From contig NZ_CP045295.1 in assembly GCF_009363095.1 (NCBI RefSeq), positions 4,080,001 through 4,144,000 of the forward strand: a stretch of 64,000 nt of DNA, read 5' to 3'. Each line of letters starts with the position of its first letter. Within the stretch, counting starts at the first letter, position 1. Below, one piece after another: positions 41,927 through 51,558 of the stretch. This DNA comes from Paenibacillus cellulositrophicus (GTDB lineage: Bacteria; Bacillota; Bacilli; Paenibacillales; Paenibacillaceae). The notes beneath the pieces were generated by a model. That model saw only the letters and a list, made by a program, of their open reading frames with translations, was not told the DNA's origin and ran no database searches. Position numbers and translations under genes: made by a program.

Positions 41927-43771
41927 CTATTTAAGCGGCTGCTGATTCACGTAGCTGTCGGACAGGTTCAGGAGCTTAAGCGCCCGGTTATATTCATCTT
42001 CGGTGGTCCCGCCGTCCACCGAGGTCCGGCCGCTCAGCGGGTACTGCGCTCCATCCTCGTATCCGGCTCCCGACACGAAGAGCGCATTACCGGTCAGGAA
42101 GGAACCGGTCGGCAAATAATACCGCTCCGGAATCAGATTGGAGCTCTGATTTAAGAGGTCCTGCCCGAAATGAATATGGTCTTTGACGGAAACGCCCGTC
42201 AGATTGGCGACCGTCGGCAGGATGTCGACCTGTCCGCCCACCGTGTTGTTCACTTCCGGATGTTTGATCGAGCCGCCGGCCAGAATCAGCGGAATGTTAA
42301 TCATATCTGAATAGGAATATTCATGTCCGTAAATTTCCTTCATCAATTCTTTATCATCACGATCCAGGGAGTACAGCGGCAGTCCCATGTGATCCCCGTA
42401 GATGACGATGAGGCTGTCGTCCCAGAGGCCGTTAGTCTTCAGTTCATCGATAAACTGGCCCAGCGCATAATCCGCATAATTCTGGGCGCGGATATAATCC
42501 CCGACGAACGTACCCTCGTACCGCTCTGGCAGCTGCATGTGGTATTTTCTCTCCGGAATCGTAAACGGATGATGCGCCGACATCGAGATGACCTGGGCAT
42601 AGAACGGTTTGTCTTCCTGGTCCATTTCCTTCATTTTCGCGGCAGTCTTCTTATACAGCACTTCATCCGATGGGCCGAAGAAGAAGGAGTCTTCGTCACC
42701 GAAGAAAGACTTGTCGTAATAATGCTGGAAGCCAAGGGACGAATACAGCTCCCCGCGGTTCCAGAACTCTACGTCGTTCGTATGGAAGGTCGTGGTCGCG
42801 TAACCGTTGCTCTCCATCAGCCTCGGCAGGCTCGGCAGCTTCTTGTCGACATAGTTCTGCGTGGCTGCCCCGCTCGGCGGAACATAGAACGAGGTGTTCA
42901 CAACGAATTCGGCATCCGATGTATTGCCTTGGCCGACCATTTGGTTGAAATTCGGGAAGTAGTACTGCTCTTTGGCCAGCTTGTTCATATTAGGCGTAAT
43001 TTCCTGGCCGTCGATCTTCAGGTTGATCAGGAAATTCTGAAACGATTCCAGCTGGATAATGATCACGTTCTTGCCTTTGGCATCCCCGAAATGCTGCGGA
43101 TGATCGATTTTCTTGATGCCTTTGAGCTCATCGATCGAGGCCTGGGTAATGCTGTTCAGCGGAACGATGTCCTCTTTCTTCTTGGAGAAAATCGTATACG
43201 CTTCATAATTCAAAATGCCCATTTGCTGGGCTTTTTTGATCTCGTTCATGCTGGCCCGGTTCGGAACGATATTAAACAGGCAGATCACCAGGGACAGGAT
43301 GAACAGCGCGGTAACGACGCTTCGGCGGGCCCGGCGGCTGGTCTGATCCTTCCATTGCCGCGCTTTACGGCCGCGCACCATGATGACAAAGATTACGATG
43401 ATGTCGACGTAGATCAGCAAATAGTAAGGGTCCATCAGCGAAAAGACACTGTTGCGGACGGCCGTAACCTGGTTGACCTGCTCAAGGGCATGATAAGTCG
43501 CGATGACGCCATAATATTTGAAGTACATAATGACGGCGAAAAAGATCGTGGTCAGCAGCAGGTTGGCGATGACATAAGCGCCGAATTTCCGCTTGCCGGC
43601 AAACCACTCAATCAGACAGAACACGAGCCAAATAAACGGAATTTCGGTAATGATGGGCTTCCAGGGCATCAGGTCATTAAACGTAACGGCCCATGCCAAA
43701 TACCCCTTTAAAAGTAAAAGAATGGTGAATAAGACAAACGGTTTTCGCAGAAATCCACGAAGTGAAGACAC
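41927..43771 (-). CDS. Lipoteichoic acid synthase family protein (membrane sulfatase)
   Basis: A 614-residue enzyme that, in characterised relatives (LtaS/YfnI/YqgS), transfers glycerol-phosphate from phosphatidylglycerol to the growing lipoteichoic acid chain outside the membrane. Five N-terminal helices (to about residue 175) are followed by the extracellular sulfatase-like domain. The nucleophile threonine is Thr284 in VGQGNTSDAEF, with metal ligands in VIIQLESFQN, YGDHMGLP and the TFHTND region. GTG start with AAGGAAGG upstream. It stands alone with its own terminator; its exact role (synthase or primase) is not readable. Confidence 0.9.
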   Translation of the reverse strand: MSSLRGFLRKPFVLFTILLLLKGYLAWAVTFNDLMPWKPIITEIPFIWLVFCLIEWFAGKRKFGAYVIANLLLTTIFFAVIMYFKYYGVIATYHALEQVNQVTAVRNSVFSLMDPYYLLIYVDIIVIFVIMVRGRKARQWKDQTSRRARRSVVTALFILSLVICLFNIVPNRASMNEIKKAQQMGILNYEAYTIFSKKKEDIVPLNSITQASIDELKGIKKIDHPQHFGDAKGKNVIIIQLESFQNFLINLKIDGQEITPNMNKLAKEQYYFPNFNQMVGQGNTSDAEFVVNTSFYVPPSGAATQNYVDKKLPSLPRLMESNGYATTTFHTNDVEFWNRGELYSSLGFQHYYDKSFFGDEDSFFFGPSDEVLYKKTAAKMKEMDQEDKPFYAQVISMSAHHPFTIPERKYHMQLPERYEGTFVGDYIRAQNYADYALGQFIDELKTNGLWDDSLIVIYGDHMGLPLYSLDRDDKELMKEIYGHEYSYSDMINIPLILAGGSIKHPEVNNTVGGQVDILPTVANLTGVSVKDHIHFGQDLLNQSSNLIPERYYLPTGSFLTGNALFVSGAGYEDGAQYPLSGRTSVDGGTTEDEYNRALKLLNLSDSYVNQQPLK

Positions 43772-44274
43772 GTTACCAACTTCCTTCCTTTAAATGACGG
43801 GCTGACTGGCTGATCTAAGCCGGGCAGCTGAGTATATCGCGCGCGAAAAGGTGGATGATTGCGCATAAAATTGAATATCCTGCGGTTGCTTGAGCCCTTT
43901 TGTCGCATGGAATCGAGGGCAATAGGTTTATTATGCCTTCGGCTCAGAAAGATGTCAAAAGGCGAATCCTTGTCATTTCTAGTTATCATTTACCATATTG
44001 GGAAGTAAATGAACCGCTTCCGCCGCTCCTCTGAACCATTCTTTGAAAACGTCCGGAATTCCGATCCGCCCGGGTACGGCGGGCTGAGCCGTAACACCAC
44101 GACACCCCGATAAACATTGCGGTGCACTGCTTATTTCCCACCGGTCAATAACCCCCTAAAAACTGTAAAATATTGTGTTGAACCGGGCCTGTATTTTAGG
44201 TAAAATGTGCGAAAACCATATTGTGTTAAATAAGTTAACGCATAATGTAATGTTCTATGAAGGGGTTGAGGGGG
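43772..44274 (+). promoter_or_regulatory. Intergenic region with promoter of the chemoreceptor gene
   Basis: A 503-base gap. A sigma-A-like promoter TTGAAC (44178-44183), 17-base spacer, TAAAAT (44201-44206) points to the chemoreceptor gene. The nonamer TATTGTGTT occurs at 44171-44179, over the -35, and again at 44219-44227, exactly 48 bp later. I see no convincing flagellar sigma-D promoter and no other gene here. Confidence 0.5.
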
Positions 44275-46482
44275 ATGTTTGACTGGCTTGGCTTTAAAAC
44301 AGGTCGACCGCTCTGGTGGTCGTACCGGTTAAACCGTCATTTGAAAGAGGATATCGAAACCATTTTTGAGGGAATCGCCCAGAATCGTATACAAATATTA
44401 GAGAGCTGGGTTACGGAGTATTGGTCCCATTTGGAGCGTTTGAGCATACAGCTTGGCCCAAACTTCGGCCACATCGTCCAGGATCCTGCCGGGGCCGCTG
44501 CATTGGAGCCGATGTTCGCTTCCTATATGAAGAGAGGTGCCGATTTCTCGGAGATTTTCCTGATTCGTGACGACATGAAGGTGGTGTACTCCACCCATCC
44601 GTCCCGAATCGGGGCAAGCTGCAGTGGGGAGGGCCTGATCACGCCGGGTCTGAAGTATTCGCTGCAGGGGAGTCCTTGCCTGTTCGGTCCCTATTCCGAC
44701 CCGGCCACCTTAGAGATCGGCCCAAGCACTTCAGCGTTTCACGACGCGATGACGCTGATGTTTATTCTGCCGGTTATGGAGGATGGCGTATGGAAAGGGG
44801 CACTGTGCGGCCGGGTTCCAAACGATGTCCTGGGCGACTTGATCCAACGGGAGCAGGGGCATGTATATCCCGATTCGGGTGATAACTACATTTTCATGGC
44901 CAAGCCGGGACTGAACAAGAACATTGCACCCGGAACGGCGCTGTCGCGGAGCCGCTTCGAGGACTTTACCTTTACGCACGGCGATAACCTGAAAGAAGGG
45001 GTTCGGACCGACTACGGGACGGTTCAGGTAAAGAACCATACCGAGCTGGAGCTGGTGTTCAAGGACCCGGCCACAGGAGAACTGCATCCAGGGGTGGCGA
45101 ACACGATACGGAACGGAAGCAATCTGTTTGTGGAGTTTCCGGGATATTCGGACTACCGGCACATTCCGGTGATCGGTAAAGGGGTTACTTTTCAGCTTCC
45201 GCATTGCCCGGACGTATGGGGGATGATGTGTGAAGGGGATTTGGAGGAAGTGTACCGCTTCCGGAGCTTCGGTTGGAAGATGAAGAAAATGCATCTGATG
45301 ACAGGCCTGGCGGGCGTGGTGCTGAACGGTCTTCTATTCGGCCTGCTGGCCTGGAGTCTGCCTCCTGCCACGGGGCTGATCGTGGTTCTGGCGGCAAACC
45401 TGCTGTTCGGCTGGATCGCGGTCTCCTTTCTTGAACGCAGGGGGACGCGGCGGACGGCGGAGCATTTTCGCAGCCTGAGCCGGTTCATCCGAATCAATGC
45501 CGAAGGCAAAGGGGATTTGACGCAGCGGTTGGACCTGCGGGAATTTGCGGATGACGAGGCCAAGGAGCTCGGCAAATGGGTAAACAGCATGATCGATGCC
45601 CTGGAAGGCATCATGCTGCAGGTTAAGCAGGCGGCGCAGGACGTTCAGGACAGCCAGCATGTGCAGCATGCGACAGCCCAGTCGACCGCCAGCTCCACGG
45701 AACGGGTAAGCGGGAAGGTTCACAGCATGATCCGCGGCATCCGCGGCCAGTTGAAGGATATTGACGTGGCCAAGGACGTGTCGGTGGAGATGAGCGTTAC
45801 CCTGCGGGAAATCGAAGAGGCGGCCGCTCAGCAAATTGCGGTGGCGCAAAGCGAAGTGCAGCATATCGGCGACAAGATGAAGCAAATTCAGGACAAGGTG
45901 GAGGAGAGCCACCGGACCATTCGGACGTTTATGGAAACGACGCGGGATATTGCCGGCCTGCTGACGGCCATCGAGAACATTTCCAAGCAGACCAATCTGT
46001 TATCGCTGAACGCGTCAATTGAAGCGGCGAGGGCGGGCGAGCACGGGCAAGGCTTCTCGGTAGTGGCGGGGGAAATCCGCAAGCTGGCCGAGCTTACCCG
46101 GCATTCCACCGAGCAGATTCAGCGGACGCTGCGGCAGATCGGCGGGCAGGTGGAACTGGCATTTGCCTCCATGGACGAAGGCAGCCAGGCGGTGGAGGAG
46201 GGCACGAAAATCGTCGCTTCGGCCTCTGAAATGCTGGGACAGGCTGGCAGCCAGGACAGCCTCAAGACCAAGATGGTCGGTGAAGTGGTGGGCATCATGG
46301 AAAAGGTAGCCGCCGTCAGCATCGAAAACCGCAGCATTTCGGCAGAGGTGGAAGGCACCCTGCAGGAGCTGCAGGAGGACATGCAGCATGTCCGCGGCAC
46401 ATCGGAAAATGTGGAGTCCATCACCGGATCGCTGCTTCAGCTTGTCAACCAGTTCCGCCTGACCGAGACGCGGAGAAGATAG
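44275..46482 (+). CDS. Methyl-accepting chemotaxis protein with Aer-like layout
   Basis: A 735-residue chemoreceptor. No membrane helix precedes the sensor: residues 1-335 form a large Cache-like or globular input domain, then a hairpin of two helices (about 340-360 and 366-388, LAGVVLNGLLFGLLAWSL and ATGLIVVLAANLLFGWIAV), a HAMP-like segment, and the signalling coiled coil with tip SKQTNLLSLNASIEAARAGE, then HGQGFSVVAGEIRKLAE. Input and output domains would thus both be cytoplasmic, as in Aer. ATG at 44275 is favoured (AAGGGG nine bases upstream); 44257 lacks a site. It would signal to CheA. Ligand unknown. Confidence 0.85.
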   Translation: MFDWLGFKTGRPLWWSYRLNRHLKEDIETIFEGIAQNRIQILESWVTEYWSHLERLSIQLGPNFGHIVQDPAGAAALEPMFASYMKRGADFSEIFLIRDDMKVVYSTHPSRIGASCSGEGLITPGLKYSLQGSPCLFGPYSDPATLEIGPSTSAFHDAMTLMFILPVMEDGVWKGALCGRVPNDVLGDLIQREQGHVYPDSGDNYIFMAKPGLNKNIAPGTALSRSRFEDFTFTHGDNLKEGVRTDYGTVQVKNHTELELVFKDPATGELHPGVANTIRNGSNLFVEFPGYSDYRHIPVIGKGVTFQLPHCPDVWGMMCEGDLEEVYRFRSFGWKMKKMHLMTGLAGVVLNGLLFGLLAWSLPPATGLIVVLAANLLFGWIAVSFLERRGTRRTAEHFRSLSRFIRINAEGKGDLTQRLDLREFADDEAKELGKWVNSMIDALEGIMLQVKQAAQDVQDSQHVQHATAQSTASSTERVSGKVHSMIRGIRGQLKDIDVAKDVSVEMSVTLREIEEAAAQQIAVAQSEVQHIGDKMKQIQDKVEESHRTIRTFMETTRDIAGLLTAIENISKQTNLLSLNASIEAARAGEHGQGFSVVAGEIRKLAELTRHSTEQIQRTLRQIGGQVELAFASMDEGSQAVEEGTKIVASASEMLGQAGSQDSLKTKMVGEVVGIMEKVAAVSIENRSISAEVEGTLQELQEDMQHVRGTSENVESITGSLLQLVNQFRLTETRRR

Positions 46483-46535
46483 CAGGAAGACGGTGGCGCC
46501 GTGTGACCTGACGCTGCCTGATGAGTTCATTAGAC

Positions 46536-46577
46536 AAAGCTCGTGCCCCTTTATCAGGGCGGCACGGGCTTTTTTTA
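46536..46577 (+). terminator. Rho-independent terminator after the chemoreceptor gene
   Basis: AAGCTCGTGCC pairs with GGCACGGGCTT around CCCTTTATCAGGGC, which itself forms a small inner stem; TTTTTTT follows. Confidence 0.8.
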
Positions 46578-46648
46578 GTGGATAGCGAATTGGGACTGCC
46601 TGCTCCAGTTATGGTATGATAGGAAAAACAAGGGGAACGGGTGATCCT

Positions 46649-48964
46649 ATGTCTGAAGAAAACCGGGAGCGGGCGGAGGTTCGGATATCGGTCCGGCCGC
46701 TGGTGGAATATGCTTTCTCAAGCGGGGATATCGATTCCGGATTCCGGTCGGCCACCGCCATGGTTGAAGGCACACGAATTCACCAGCAGGTGCAGAAAAC
46801 TTACGGGGAAGGCGACCAGAAGGAGGTGTTCCTGAAGCGGGAAATCCCGTTCGGGGACCTGACTTATGTCATCGAAGGAAGATGCGACGGCCTGATCCAA
46901 ACGGATGACGGCTGGATGATCGATGAGATCAAATCGACAGCTGCGAGCCTGGATGCGATGGAGGGGGACGGAAAGCTGGTTCACTGGGCACAGGCACAAG
47001 TTTACGCCTATATTTATGCCATGGACCACGGCCTGAACCGGATGACGGTGCAGCTCACCTACGTCGAGACGCATACCGGCACGGAGCGCCGTTTCCGGCG
47101 GATGTTGACCCTGGCGGAGCTCGAAGCCTTTGTGATGGGGGTGCTGGAGGTCTATACCCCGTATGCCGCGCTCCGGCTGGAAAATGCGCGCCTCCGGGAT
47201 GAGAGCATCCGCGCGCTGCCGTTCCCGTTCGACACTTACCGGGAAGGGCAGCGCAAGCTGGCGGGAGCGGTCTATCAGGCGGTGAAGGAGAAGCGGAAGC
47301 TGTTTGCCAAGGCCCCGACGGGAATCGGCAAGACGATGTCCACGCTGTTCCCGTCCGTGAAGGCGATCGGGGAGGGGTTGCTTGGGCAGATCTTTTATTT
47401 GACGGCCAAGACGATCACCCGAACGGCCGCTGAGCAGGCCTTTGCGCTGATGCAGGCCAAAGGGCTGCGGATGCAGACGGTGACGATTACGGCCAAGGAC
47501 AAAGTCTGCTTTCAGGAGGAGACGGTCTGCCGGAAGGACGCCTGCCCGTTTGCGGACGGCTACTATGACCGGGTTAACGGGGCGATTCTGGACATGCTGT
47601 CCCAGGAAACGGTGATGGACCGCGCCGTCATTGAGCGTTACGCGCGCAAGCATCAGGTATGTCCCTTTGAGTTTTCGCTGGACGCGGCCTACGCAGCGGA
47701 TGCGGTCATTTGCGACTATAATTACATCTTTGATCCGCGGGTTTCGTTCAAGCGGCTGCCTGAGGAACAAAAGAGGCAGACGGTCCTTCTAGTGGACGAA
47801 GCCCATAACCTCGTTGATCGGGGCCGGGACATGTTCTCGGCTGAGATCGGCAAGGCGACATTTCTCGAGCTGAAGCGCGGATACAAGGGCGTGGATGCCG
47901 GGGTTCAGAAGGCGGCGGATGCGGTCAATAAATTTTTTATCGAGCTGAAAAAGGAAATGGGCGAAGTCCGCCAGAAGCAGTGGCAGGAACAGCCTCGGGA
48001 ACTGGGTGAGCGGCTGGAGCTGTTCATAGCCGAAGCCGAGCGGGAGCTGCTGGCGCCCAAAGGGGACCCCGGGCTGCAGGAGCAGCTGCTGGATGCCTAT
48101 TTTGCGTCGCAGCATTATAACCGGATCGCCAAGCTGTATGACGAACGCTTTCTGACGTATGCCGAGATTCACGGCGGCGACTGTGTGCTGAAGCTGTTCT
48201 GCATGGATCCGTCCTACCTGCTCGCCCAGGCGGGAAAAGGCTTCCGCTCGACCGTGTTCTTCTCGGCCACTCTGTCTCCGCTGTCCTACTACAGGGACAT
48301 GCTGGGCGCCGGCGAGGAGGACTACAGCTTGTCCGTGCCGTCGCCGTTCAGCCGGGAGCAGCTGGATGTGCGCATCGAGCCGCTGTCCACCAGGTACCGG
48401 GACCGGGACGACACCCGGGACGCGCTGGTGAAGCTGCTGCATAGCCTCATATCGGAGCGCAAAGCGAATTACATGGTCTTTTTCCCGTCGTACCAATATA
48501 TGCGTATGGTGGTCGAGCCTTTTGCAGAGCTGCACCCGGAGGTTGGCATCATCGTGCAGGATACCGGAATGGCCGAGGAGGAACGGGAGCGGTTCCTCGC
48601 GGCGTTCCAGGCGGACAATGCGGATACGCTCGTCGGCTTCGCCGTGCTCGGGGGCATTTTCTCCGAAGGAATCGACCTGCAGGGGGACCGTCTGGGAGGC
48701 GTCGTCGTGGTCGGCGTGGGCCTGCCGCAGCTCGGTTTTGAACGGAACCTGATTCGGGATTACTTCAATGAAAACGGGAAAAGCGGCTATGATTACGCCT
48801 ATGTGTTCCCGGGGATGAACAAGGTGCTGCAGGCCGGAGGGCGGCTGATCCGCTCCGAGCAGGATACGGGCGTGCTGGTGCTGGTCGACGATCGTTTTCT
48901 CCAGCGGCACTATCAGGGGCTGCTCCCGGATGAGTGGAAGGGATTCACCGTCGGGAGGCCTTAG
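46649..48964 (+). CDS. PD-(D/E)xK nuclease-like domain fused to XPD/DinG-type FeS helicase
   Basis: A 771-residue protein. Residues about 30-150 show RecB/Cas4-type nuclease motifs: EGTRIHQQ (His), VIEGRCDG (Asp), IDEIKST (Glu-x-Lys) and WAQAQVYAYIYA (QxxxY). Then an XPD/DinG-like superfamily 2 helicase: Walker A KAPTGIGKTMS, a four-cysteine FeS set (KVCFQEETVCRKDACPF and QVCPFEF), DEAH box LLVDEAHNL and a C-terminal GIDLQGDRLGG/QAGGRLIRSEQDTG. Such enzymes unwind DNA 5' to 3' in repair; the nuclease role is inferred. Start 46649 has GGGTG upstream; the longer frame lacks support. Confidence 0.85.
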   Translation: MSEENRERAEVRISVRPLVEYAFSSGDIDSGFRSATAMVEGTRIHQQVQKTYGEGDQKEVFLKREIPFGDLTYVIEGRCDGLIQTDDGWMIDEIKSTAASLDAMEGDGKLVHWAQAQVYAYIYAMDHGLNRMTVQLTYVETHTGTERRFRRMLTLAELEAFVMGVLEVYTPYAALRLENARLRDESIRALPFPFDTYREGQRKLAGAVYQAVKEKRKLFAKAPTGIGKTMSTLFPSVKAIGEGLLGQIFYLTAKTITRTAAEQAFALMQAKGLRMQTVTITAKDKVCFQEETVCRKDACPFADGYYDRVNGAILDMLSQETVMDRAVIERYARKHQVCPFEFSLDAAYAADAVICDYNYIFDPRVSFKRLPEEQKRQTVLLVDEAHNLVDRGRDMFSAEIGKATFLELKRGYKGVDAGVQKAADAVNKFFIELKKEMGEVRQKQWQEQPRELGERLELFIAEAERELLAPKGDPGLQEQLLDAYFASQHYNRIAKLYDERFLTYAEIHGGDCVLKLFCMDPSYLLAQAGKGFRSTVFFSATLSPLSYYRDMLGAGEEDYSLSVPSPFSREQLDVRIEPLSTRYRDRDDTRDALVKLLHSLISERKANYMVFFPSYQYMRMVVEPFAELHPEVGIIVQDTGMAEEERERFLAAFQADNADTLVGFAVLGGIFSEGIDLQGDRLGGVVVVGVGLPQLGFERNLIRDYFNENGKSGYDYAYVFPGMNKVLQAGGRLIRSEQDTGVLVLVDDRFLQRHYQGLLPDEWKGFTVGRP

Positions 48965-49136
48965 ACGGGCGCGCTCGGCACAGCAAGTGGTGAGCCAGGC
49001 AGCTTGGTCTCGTCGGAATTTGGTTCCGCGAACGGGATGGATACGAGGGCGTGCGATGCGTTCCCAACAAATCGTAGCCAAACGGGACGGCCCCCGGTAT
49101 AGTGGAGAAAACAGGATAAAGGTGGGATCGCGCAGG

Positions 49137-50111
49137 ATGACACTTCGTATCGGATTGATCGGAACCGGATGGTTCAGCGGCGTACATGCCGACAACTTGG
49201 CGGCGATGGATGGAGTAAAGCTGACGGCGGTTTGTGGTACAAGCCTGGAGAAAGCAGACCGGATGGCGCGGCGTTACGGCGCCGAGGGGTATGTGGATCT
49301 GGATGCCATGCTGGACGCGGGGCCGCTCGACGCGGTATATATCTGCGTGCCGCCGATGGCACACGGCGAAATCGAAATGAAGCTGATTGAGCGCGGTATT
49401 CCGTTTTTGGTGGAAAAACCGCTTGGGCTCGACACCAGCTTGCCGGAACAAATTTTGGCCCGGGTCCGCGAGACGGGGCTGTTGACGTCGGTGGGGTACC
49501 ATTTCCGCTACCAGCACAATGCGGCGCGGCTGAAGGAGGAGCTGTCGAACCATACGACCGGCATGGTGCTGGGGCGGTGGATGGACAGCATGCCGGGCGT
49601 GTCCTGGTGGAGACGGCAAAGCGGCTCCGGCGGGCAGTTCATCGAGCAGACGACGCATATGGTCGACATGCTCCGGTATACGGCCGGCGAAGTGGAAGAA
49701 GTGTATGCGCTTTACGGGGACCGGGTCAAGCAGAGCCAGGTGGACGGGGTGGAAGTTGCCGACGTGGGAACGGTCGCGCTCCGCCTGGCGAGCGGCGTGG
49801 TAGCGAACATCTCCAACACATGCGTCCTGCCGGAAGGTGGCGGTCTGAGCCAGACGGGACTGACATTCTATACGGACCGGGGGATCGTCGATTGGAACCC
49901 GCAGCGGCTGCAGCTGGCGGCGCCCGGCGTCACGACAGAATATGCGGAGCAGGGGAGCCCCTATGTACGCGAAACGGAAGCGTTTCTCCATGCGCTGCGC
50001 ACCGGAGACCGCTCCCGTATTCTTTCAAGCTATGAGGATGCCTGCCGGACGCAGGCCGTGACTTGTGCCGCGTTGGTCTCGGCATCTACCGGCAAGCCGG
50101 TCCGCCTCTAA
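49137..50111 (+). CDS. Gfo/Idh/MocA-family NAD(P)-dependent oxidoreductase
   Basis: A 324-residue dehydrogenase: Rossmann motif IGLIGTGWFSGVHADNL at the start, the catalytic-region EKPLGLD (the EKP motif) around residue 98, and a C-terminal beta domain with GGGQFIEQTTHMVDMLRYTAG-like sequence (GGQFIEQTTHMVDML) that holds the substrate His. These enzymes oxidise or reduce sugars, inositols or related alcohols. ATG at 49137 has AAAGGTGGG upstream; 69 extra upstream codons overlap the helicase end and are rejected. It is separated by four bases from the convergent LrgB gene. Confidence 0.88.
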   Translation: MTLRIGLIGTGWFSGVHADNLAAMDGVKLTAVCGTSLEKADRMARRYGAEGYVDLDAMLDAGPLDAVYICVPPMAHGEIEMKLIERGIPFLVEKPLGLDTSLPEQILARVRETGLLTSVGYHFRYQHNAARLKEELSNHTTGMVLGRWMDSMPGVSWWRRQSGSGGQFIEQTTHMVDMLRYTAGEVEEVYALYGDRVKQSQVDGVEVADVGTVALRLASGVVANISNTCVLPEGGGLSQTGLTFYTDRGIVDWNPQRLQLAAPGVTTEYAEQGSPYVRETEAFLHALRTGDRSRILSSYEDACRTQAVTCAALVSASTGKPVRL

Positions 50112-50115
50112 CTCC

Positions 50116-50793
50116 TTACCACATCAGCATGAGCAGCGGCGCCGCGCCGAGCGTGAACAGGGCGGCCAGAATCATCGAGACGCTGGAGATCGCTCCGCTC
50201 ATCGAGCTGAAGCCGAAGGCCAAGGACGTCCCCGTCCCGTGGGCGCTCGTGCCGAGCAGCACGCCGCGGGCGATTTCGTTCTCGATCCGCAGGAGGCGCA
50301 GAATCATCGGCCCGAGCACGGAGCCGAGCAAGCCGGTCATAATGACGAAGACCGCCGTAATGTTCGGCACCCCGCCGATGACCTGCGATACGTTCATGGC
50401 GATCGGCGTCGTGATCGAGCGGGGGATCAGGCTGGTCACCAATGAAGTGTCCAGCTTCAGCCCTTTGGCGAGCACCGCCGAAGAGATCATAGCCATGAAG
50501 GAACCGGTAAGCACGCTGACGACGATTTCGACGGCGTGCTTTTTGAGTACTTTGAAGTTTTTATAGAGCGGCACCGCAAAGGCGACCGTTGCAGGCTGGA
50601 GCATATCGCTCAGCCATTTCCCGCCGGCATTGTAATGTTCATAGGGAATATGCGTGCACAGCAGGAAAATAATAATGATGCAGGGCGTCACCAGCAGCGG
50701 CGACAGATACACTTTGGGATACCGCTTATACAATCGTTTGGCTGCCATGTAGATCACGAGGGTTAGCAGCAGACAGATGAGACCGATCATCAT
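50116..50793 (-). CDS. LrgB/CidB-family membrane protein
   Basis: A 225-residue multispan protein of the LrgB/CidB family (TLVIYMAAKRLYKRYPKVYL, PLYKNFKVLKKHAVEI, LVTSLIPRSITTPIAMNVSQ). With the LrgA/CidA partner it forms a holin/antiholin-like or pyruvate-handling membrane complex that acts on autolysis and overflow metabolism. Its ATG overlaps the stop of the partner gene (ATGA). Confidence 0.9.
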   Translation of the reverse strand: MMIGLICLLLTLVIYMAAKRLYKRYPKVYLSPLLVTPCIIIIFLLCTHIPYEHYNAGGKWLSDMLQPATVAFAVPLYKNFKVLKKHAVEIVVSVLTGSFMAMISSAVLAKGLKLDTSLVTSLIPRSITTPIAMNVSQVIGGVPNITAVFVIMTGLLGSVLGPMILRLLRIENEIARGVLLGTSAHGTGTSLAFGFSSMSGAISSVSMILAALFTLGAAPLLMLMW

Positions 50794-51161
50794 GACACCT
50801 TCCGTTCTTTATGTTTGGCAATGCGTGCGGCGGTCAAGCCGGAGCTGGCCATGACCACGACCGTGCTGAAAATAACGACGAGCAGGATTCGCACCCCGTC
50901 GCTCTCCAGCATCGCAAAATATTTCATCACCCCGACGGCGGCCGGGATAAAGAAGAGCAGGAGCTCGGCGAGCAGCCAGTTCGCTCCGACTTCGATCCAT
51001 TCGAGCTTGACGACGCCGGATTCGAGCAAAAGAAACAACACGATGATTCCGAGAATGCTGCCCGGCACCGGCAGATGCAGCAGACCGGCCAGCTGGTTCA
51101 TCGCATATGAAAACAGCATTAAAACGGCGACCTGAAAGGTCCCTTTGACGGCATGCTTCAT
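50790..51161 (-). CDS. cidA: CidA/LrgA-family holin-like protein
   Basis: A 123-residue, four-helix membrane protein with the CidA/LrgA pattern GLLHLPVPGSILGIIVLFLLLE (helix 2) and NWLLAELLLFFIPAAVGVM (helix 3), quoted in short form. It is the partner of the LrgB-family gene downstream and is divergent from a LysR gene, the classical cidAB-cidR layout. Start at 51161 is preferred (GGAAGG 12 bases upstream, or TTG at 51164); the upstream ATG at 51185 is inside that ribosome site. In Bacillus the orthologue is ywbH. Confidence 0.88.
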   Translation of the reverse strand: MKHAVKGTFQVAVLMLFSYAMNQLAGLLHLPVPGSILGIIVLFLLLESGVVKLEWIEVGANWLLAELLLFFIPAAVGVMKYFAMLESDGVRILLVVIFSTVVVMASSGLTAARIAKHKERKVS

Positions 51162-51558
51162 CAATTGTTTTCGCCTTCCTTTCATTTATAATGAAAATTT
51201 TACAGCATTCATTTTCATAGGTAAAATGCATATATCGAATGGATATCATTCCATTTGGCTATGGCGAAAGGATGACGTATAGTTGAAATATTGAAATGGA
51301 TGGTAGGGCAAGTACGTAAAATGTCCCTACGATCACTCTTGTTTTCGGATTTCTTGATTGTATTGAACCCACGTGAGGTAGAAATCCGAAAGCCAAGGTA
51401 TATGCTTCCGATGTCAGCTTTCCTTTGGAAAGCTTTTAGACCGCTTCGCTTCTTCGGAATCATTTTTCTCCCTTGCTTGCATCGTATTCTTTAATTCAAC
51501 TTATATGGATCCACCGCAGGCCACGTGGACTCCATACTTAAGGGAAGGAGAACGACGT
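51162..51558. promoter_or_regulatory. cidA-cidR divergent control region
   Basis: A 397-base gap without a gene. An inverted repeat ATGAAAAT (51191-51198) / ATTTTCAT (51211-51218) lies just ahead of cidA. A weaker dyad GAATG/CATTC sits around 51238-51252. The repeat near cidA is a candidate CidR site; I cannot assign hexamers with confidence. Confidence 0.45.

Noticed and set aside
42323..43711. A 462-codon plus-strand frame opposite the lipoteichoic acid synthase gene
   Set aside because: Shadow of a well-supported sulfatase-family gene; no recognisable product.
43772..44274. Flagellar sigma-D promoter for the chemoreceptor
   Set aside because: CCGATAA occurs, but no TAAA element lies at 14-16 bases; a sigma-A-like pair fits better.
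48930..49136. Extended N-terminus of the Gfo/Idh/MocA protein from 48930
   Set aside because: The extra 69 codons overlap the helicase end and precede the Rossmann motif, which in this family lies within the first ten residues.
47789..49195. A 468-codon minus-strand frame opposite the helicase gene
   Set aside because: Shadow of the helicase, and it also crosses the intergenic space into the oxidoreductase gene.
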